Below, in pieces: positions 61,642 to 64,000 of a DNA stretch of 64,000 bases; positions within the stretch are counted from its first letter, which is position 1; each line of letters starts with the position of its first letter. Position numbers and translations under genes: made by a program. The stretch lies in the NCBI RefSeq assembly GCF_001592225.1, contig NZ_BCWN01000001.1, forward strand, positions 124,001-188,000, written 5' to 3'. Under the pieces are notes generated by a model. That model was given only the letters and a program-made list of their open reading frames with translations. It did no database searches and was not told the origin of the DNA. Origin of the DNA: Castellaniella caeni NBRC 101664. GTDB taxonomy: Bacteria > Pseudomonadota > Gammaproteobacteria > Burkholderiales > Burkholderiaceae_B.

Positions 61642-62871
61642 ATGGATAAAACCGACGTTCTCTGGGTGATGGTTTCCACCCTGCTGGTATGGCTCATGTG
61701 CCTGCCAGGGCTCGCCCTGTTCTACGGCGGCCTGGCCCGCCGACACCACACGCTCTCGGTCATGAGCCAGGTGCTCGGGGCCAGCGCCCTGGCCACCCTG
61801 CTCTGGTTCCTGTACGGCTATTCATTGGTCTTCACCCCCGGTTCCGGCGCGCTCGGCGGCTGGACGCGACTGGGGCTGTCCGGGCTGTACACCCCGGCGG
61901 ACAAGCCCTCCCTGGCGCTGCTGGACAGCATCCCCGAACTGCTCTTCGCCCTGTTCCAGGCCACCTTCGCCGCCATCACTTGCGCGCTCATCACCGGCAG
62001 CATCGCCGAACGGGCGCGCTTTGGCGCCGTCCTGTGCTTCACCGCCCTGTGGTTCACGTTGGGCTACCTGCCCATCGCCCACATGGTCTGGGGGCCCGAC
62101 GGCTGGCTGCACGCGCTCGGCGCGCTGGACTTCGCCGGCGGCACGGTGGTGCACATCAGCTCCGGGGTGGCCGGGCTGGTCGCGGCACGCTACCTGGGTG
62201 CACGCAAAGGCTTCGGGCGCCAGGCCATGGCCCCCCACAGCCTGCCGCTCAACCTGACGGGCGCGGCGCTGCTGTGGGTGGGCTGGTTCGGCTTCAACGG
62301 CGGCTCGGCCCTGGCCGCCAACGAACAGGCCGTGCTGGCGCTGGCCAATACCCTGCTGGCCGCGGTCAGCGGCGTACTGGCCTGGGCCTTGGCGGAACGC
62401 ATGTTCAAGGGTCGGGCCTCGCTGCTGGGCGCCATCTCGGGCGGCATTGCCGGACTGGTCGGCATCACGCCGGCGGCAGGCCTGGTGGCCCCCGGCGCGG
62501 CCTGCCTGATCGGCGCCCTGACGGCCTGGGCCGCCGTCTACGGGGTCAACGGCCTCAAGCGCCGCCTGGGGGTGGACGACGCCTTTGATGTCTTCGGCAT
62601 CCATGGCATCGGCGGCGCCGCCGGCGCCCTGCTGACGGGCGTCTTCTTCTCCGGCAGCCTGGGCGGGCCCGGCCCCGCGGGGGTGGGGCCGCTGATCCAT
62701 CAGGTCTGGGTGCAGTTCGAGGCCGTCATCGTCAGCCTGCTGTGGGCGGCCCTGGCTGCCTTGATCGCCGCCTGGACGGCGGATCACCTGCTCGGCCTGC
62801 GTGCCACGCCCGAGCAGGAAAGCCAGGGGCTGGATCAGGCCGACCTGGGCGAAAGCGCCTACTCGGTCTGA
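61642..62871 (+). CDS. amtB: Ammonium transporter AmtB
   Basis: A 409-residue ammonium channel with 11 predicted membrane segments. The twin-His pore residues are in DFAGGTVVHISSG and DVFGIHGIGG. It has no cleavable signal. ATG 61642 is chosen because AAGGAG (61628-61633) is at 8-base spacing; the ATG at 61633 would overlap the ribosome site. Its 3' end overlaps the last codons of the convergent GGDEF gene by 13 bases. Confidence 0.95.
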   Translation: MDKTDVLWVMVSTLLVWLMCLPGLALFYGGLARRHHTLSVMSQVLGASALATLLWFLYGYSLVFTPGSGALGGWTRLGLSGLYTPADKPSLALLDSIPELLFALFQATFAAITCALITGSIAERARFGAVLCFTALWFTLGYLPIAHMVWGPDGWLHALGALDFAGGTVVHISSGVAGLVAARYLGARKGFGRQAMAPHSLPLNLTGAALLWVGWFGFNGGSALAANEQAVLALANTLLAAVSGVLAWALAERMFKGRASLLGAISGGIAGLVGITPAAGLVAPGAACLIGALTAWAAVYGVNGLKRRLGVDDAFDVFGIHGIGGAAGALLTGVFFSGSLGGPGPAGVGPLIHQVWVQFEAVIVSLLWAALAALIAAWTADHLLGLRATPEQESQGLDQADLGESAYSV

Positions 62872-64000
62872 GCGGCGGGCACGACGGTCGGCGCGTCTTC
62901 CGGCGCGCCGACCGCGACACCACCGTCCGTGATCCGTTCGGCCTGCAGCTGCTCGCGCCGCAGCTCGGCGCGCTCCCGCAAGTCGGGGGAATAGACGCAA
63001 TACTGATTGCGGCCCATATCCTTCGACGCGTACATCGCCAGGTCGGCGTTTCTGAGCAGCTCGTCGGGCCGCTGCCCGTCGCGCGGAGAAAACGTGACCC
63101 CGACGCTGGCCGAAATCTGGACAGTATTGTGTTTGAGCACAAATGGCGCTTCCACCGCGCGCAACACCTTCCGGCACACTGTCTGAATGTCTTGCGCATG
63201 CTTGAGGCCATGCACCGTCAGGGTGAACTCGTCACCCCCGAGCCGCGCCACCAGGTCGCTGCCGCGCACGCAGCCGCTCAGGCGGCGCGCCACCAGGCGC
63301 AGCAGTTCGTCGCCCTCATCGTGTCCGTAGGTATCATTGACCGACTTGAACAGATCGAGATCGACGAACACCAGGGCAAAGAGCAGCCCCGTTTCGCGGG
63401 AAGACTGGATGCTGCGCTGCAAATGATCATGGAACATCTGGCGGTTGGGCAATTCGGTCAGGTGATCGTAATGCGCCTGATGCCAGATGGAGGCCTCGCG
63501 GCGGCGCTTCTCGGTGACGTCCGAGAACAGGCCGATGCGGCAGTTGACGCTGCCGTCCTCGTTGTACGAGGTATTGATGGTGAGGCGCTCGGTGTATTCT
63601 TCGCCCGAGCGGCGCCGGTTGACCACGTCGCCGCTCCAGCGGCCGGTCTCCGTCAGGCTGCGCCACATGCGCCCGTAGAAGGCGCGATCCTGCCGCCCCG
63701 AACTCAGCAGATTCATGCGCTTGCCCACGACCTCGGCGGCGCCATAGCCCGTGACCACGGTGAACGCCGGGTTGATGTCCTGGATGAAGCCGTCGGCGTC
63801 GGTGACCACCATGGCTTCGCTGGTGTGTGCATAGACCAGGGCTGCCCGCCGTGCCGAGGCCTCGGCGCGCTTGCGCTCGGAAATGTCGAGCATGATGCCG
63901 ATGATGGTCGCCTGGCCGTTGAGCGACATGGCCGAGCCGAACACCTCGATCTCGATGGGGCTGCCGTCCGCGCGCAACGCCGTGCATTCGTAGCGGCTGC
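62859..64000 (-). CDS. PAS-GGDEF diguanylate cyclase (5' end outside window)
   Basis: The frame is open to the right edge of the window, so the N-terminus is missing. From the edge: the end of one PAS domain (RYECTALRADGSPIEIEVFG), a second PAS with PAC motif (ending GLFSDVTEKRRREA), then a GGDEF domain (~from 63440: HYDHLTELPNRQMF ... LARLGGDEFTL). An RxxD inhibitory site lies five residues before GGDEF (RGSDLVARLGGDEF). It makes c-di-GMP and is probably product-inhibited. Convergent to amtB with overlapping 3' ends. Confidence 0.9.
   Translation of the reverse strand, partial: SRYECTALRADGSPIEIEVFGSAMSLNGQATIIGIMLDISERKRAEASARRAALVYAHTSEAMVVTDADGFIQDINPAFTVVTGYGAAEVVGKRMNLLSSGRQDRAFYGRMWRSLTETGRWSGDVVNRRRSGEEYTERLTINTSYNEDGSVNCRIGLFSDVTEKRRREASIWHQAHYDHLTELPNRQMFHDHLQRSIQSSRETGLLFALVFVDLDLFKSVNDTYGHDEGDELLRLVARRLSGCVRGSDLVARLGGDEFTLTVHGLKHAQDIQTVCRKVLRAVEAPFVLKHNTVQISASVGVTFSPRDGQRPDELLRNADLAMYASKDMGRNQYCVYSPDLRERAELRREQLQAERITDGGVAVGAPEDAPTVVPAAQTE

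Overview
The window looks like GC-rich chromosomal DNA from a betaproteobacterium of the order Burkholderiales, most likely an Alcaligenaceae-type organism (Bordetella / Achromobacter / Pusillimonas / Castellaniella relatives). This placement rests on gene content, the house-keeping gene neighbourhoods and strong GC-rich codon use; no sequence search was run. Most of the window is dense core or catabolic chromosome. One ~6.5 kb prophage remnant and a few toxin-antitoxin and IS scraps are the clearly foreign DNA.

Layout. 1-690 is the C-terminal part of a HipA-type toxin kinase. 1059-3448 encodes a bd-type (cyanide-insensitive class) quinol oxidase, cydAB. 3483-5009 is a divergent LysR regulator / PACE multidrug efflux pair around a palindromic operator. 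5098-7598 holds a degenerate ABC ATPase, TenA and a pirin. 7726-12622 is a tightly overlapping dapD-dapE, prmB and ABC-F ATPase run. 12736-17219 is a CMD/AhpD-like protein, an acyl-CoA-dehydrogenase-like flavoprotein and a NitT/TauT-type ABC importer. 17385-18784 encodes a small lipoprotein and a secreted esterase with a Fur-like box. 18951-19664 has an IS3-type remnant and a brnTA toxin-antitoxin module with its own palindrome.

20028-26586 is an integrated, decayed prophage at the 3' end of tRNA-Pro(GGG). It has a tyrosine integrase, an excisionase-like partner, attL/attR, phased TCACGCA repeats at both ends, pseudogenes of the replication and capsid modules joined by deletions, and an apparently intact lysis cassette with a nested Rz/Rz1 pair.

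26717-29729 is an FAD amine/amino-acid oxidoreductase, a YkvI-like permease and an XRE-cupin regulator. 29964-41706 is a homoprotocatechuate meta-cleavage cluster: a MobA-like flavin hydroxylase, then hpaG1-G2-E-D-F-H-I, and on the opposite strand a TRAP transporter and a MarR/HpaR regulator. The same 14-bp palindromic motif lies in front of all three transcription units. The pathway would take a hydroxyphenylacetate-type acid in through the TRAP transporter, hydroxylate it to 3,4-dihydroxyphenylacetate, cleave the ring with HpaD and channel the product to pyruvate and succinic semialdehyde.

41834-43681 is an EAL-CBS-GGDEF c-di-GMP protein. 43732-50148 is a complete SUF Fe-S assembly operon (Rrf2 regulator, sufBCDSUT) preceded by an Atm1-type exporter. 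52083-53080 is an ECF sigma / membrane anti-sigma pair. 53222-58028 is merR-ihfA-pheT-pheS-rplT-rpmI with its own promoter and leader. 58189-60775 holds ubiK, comM and an Ala/Lys-rich lipoprotein. 61280-62871 is glnK-amtB behind an NtrC site and a sigma-54 promoter. The window ends inside a PAS-GGDEF diguanylate cyclase.
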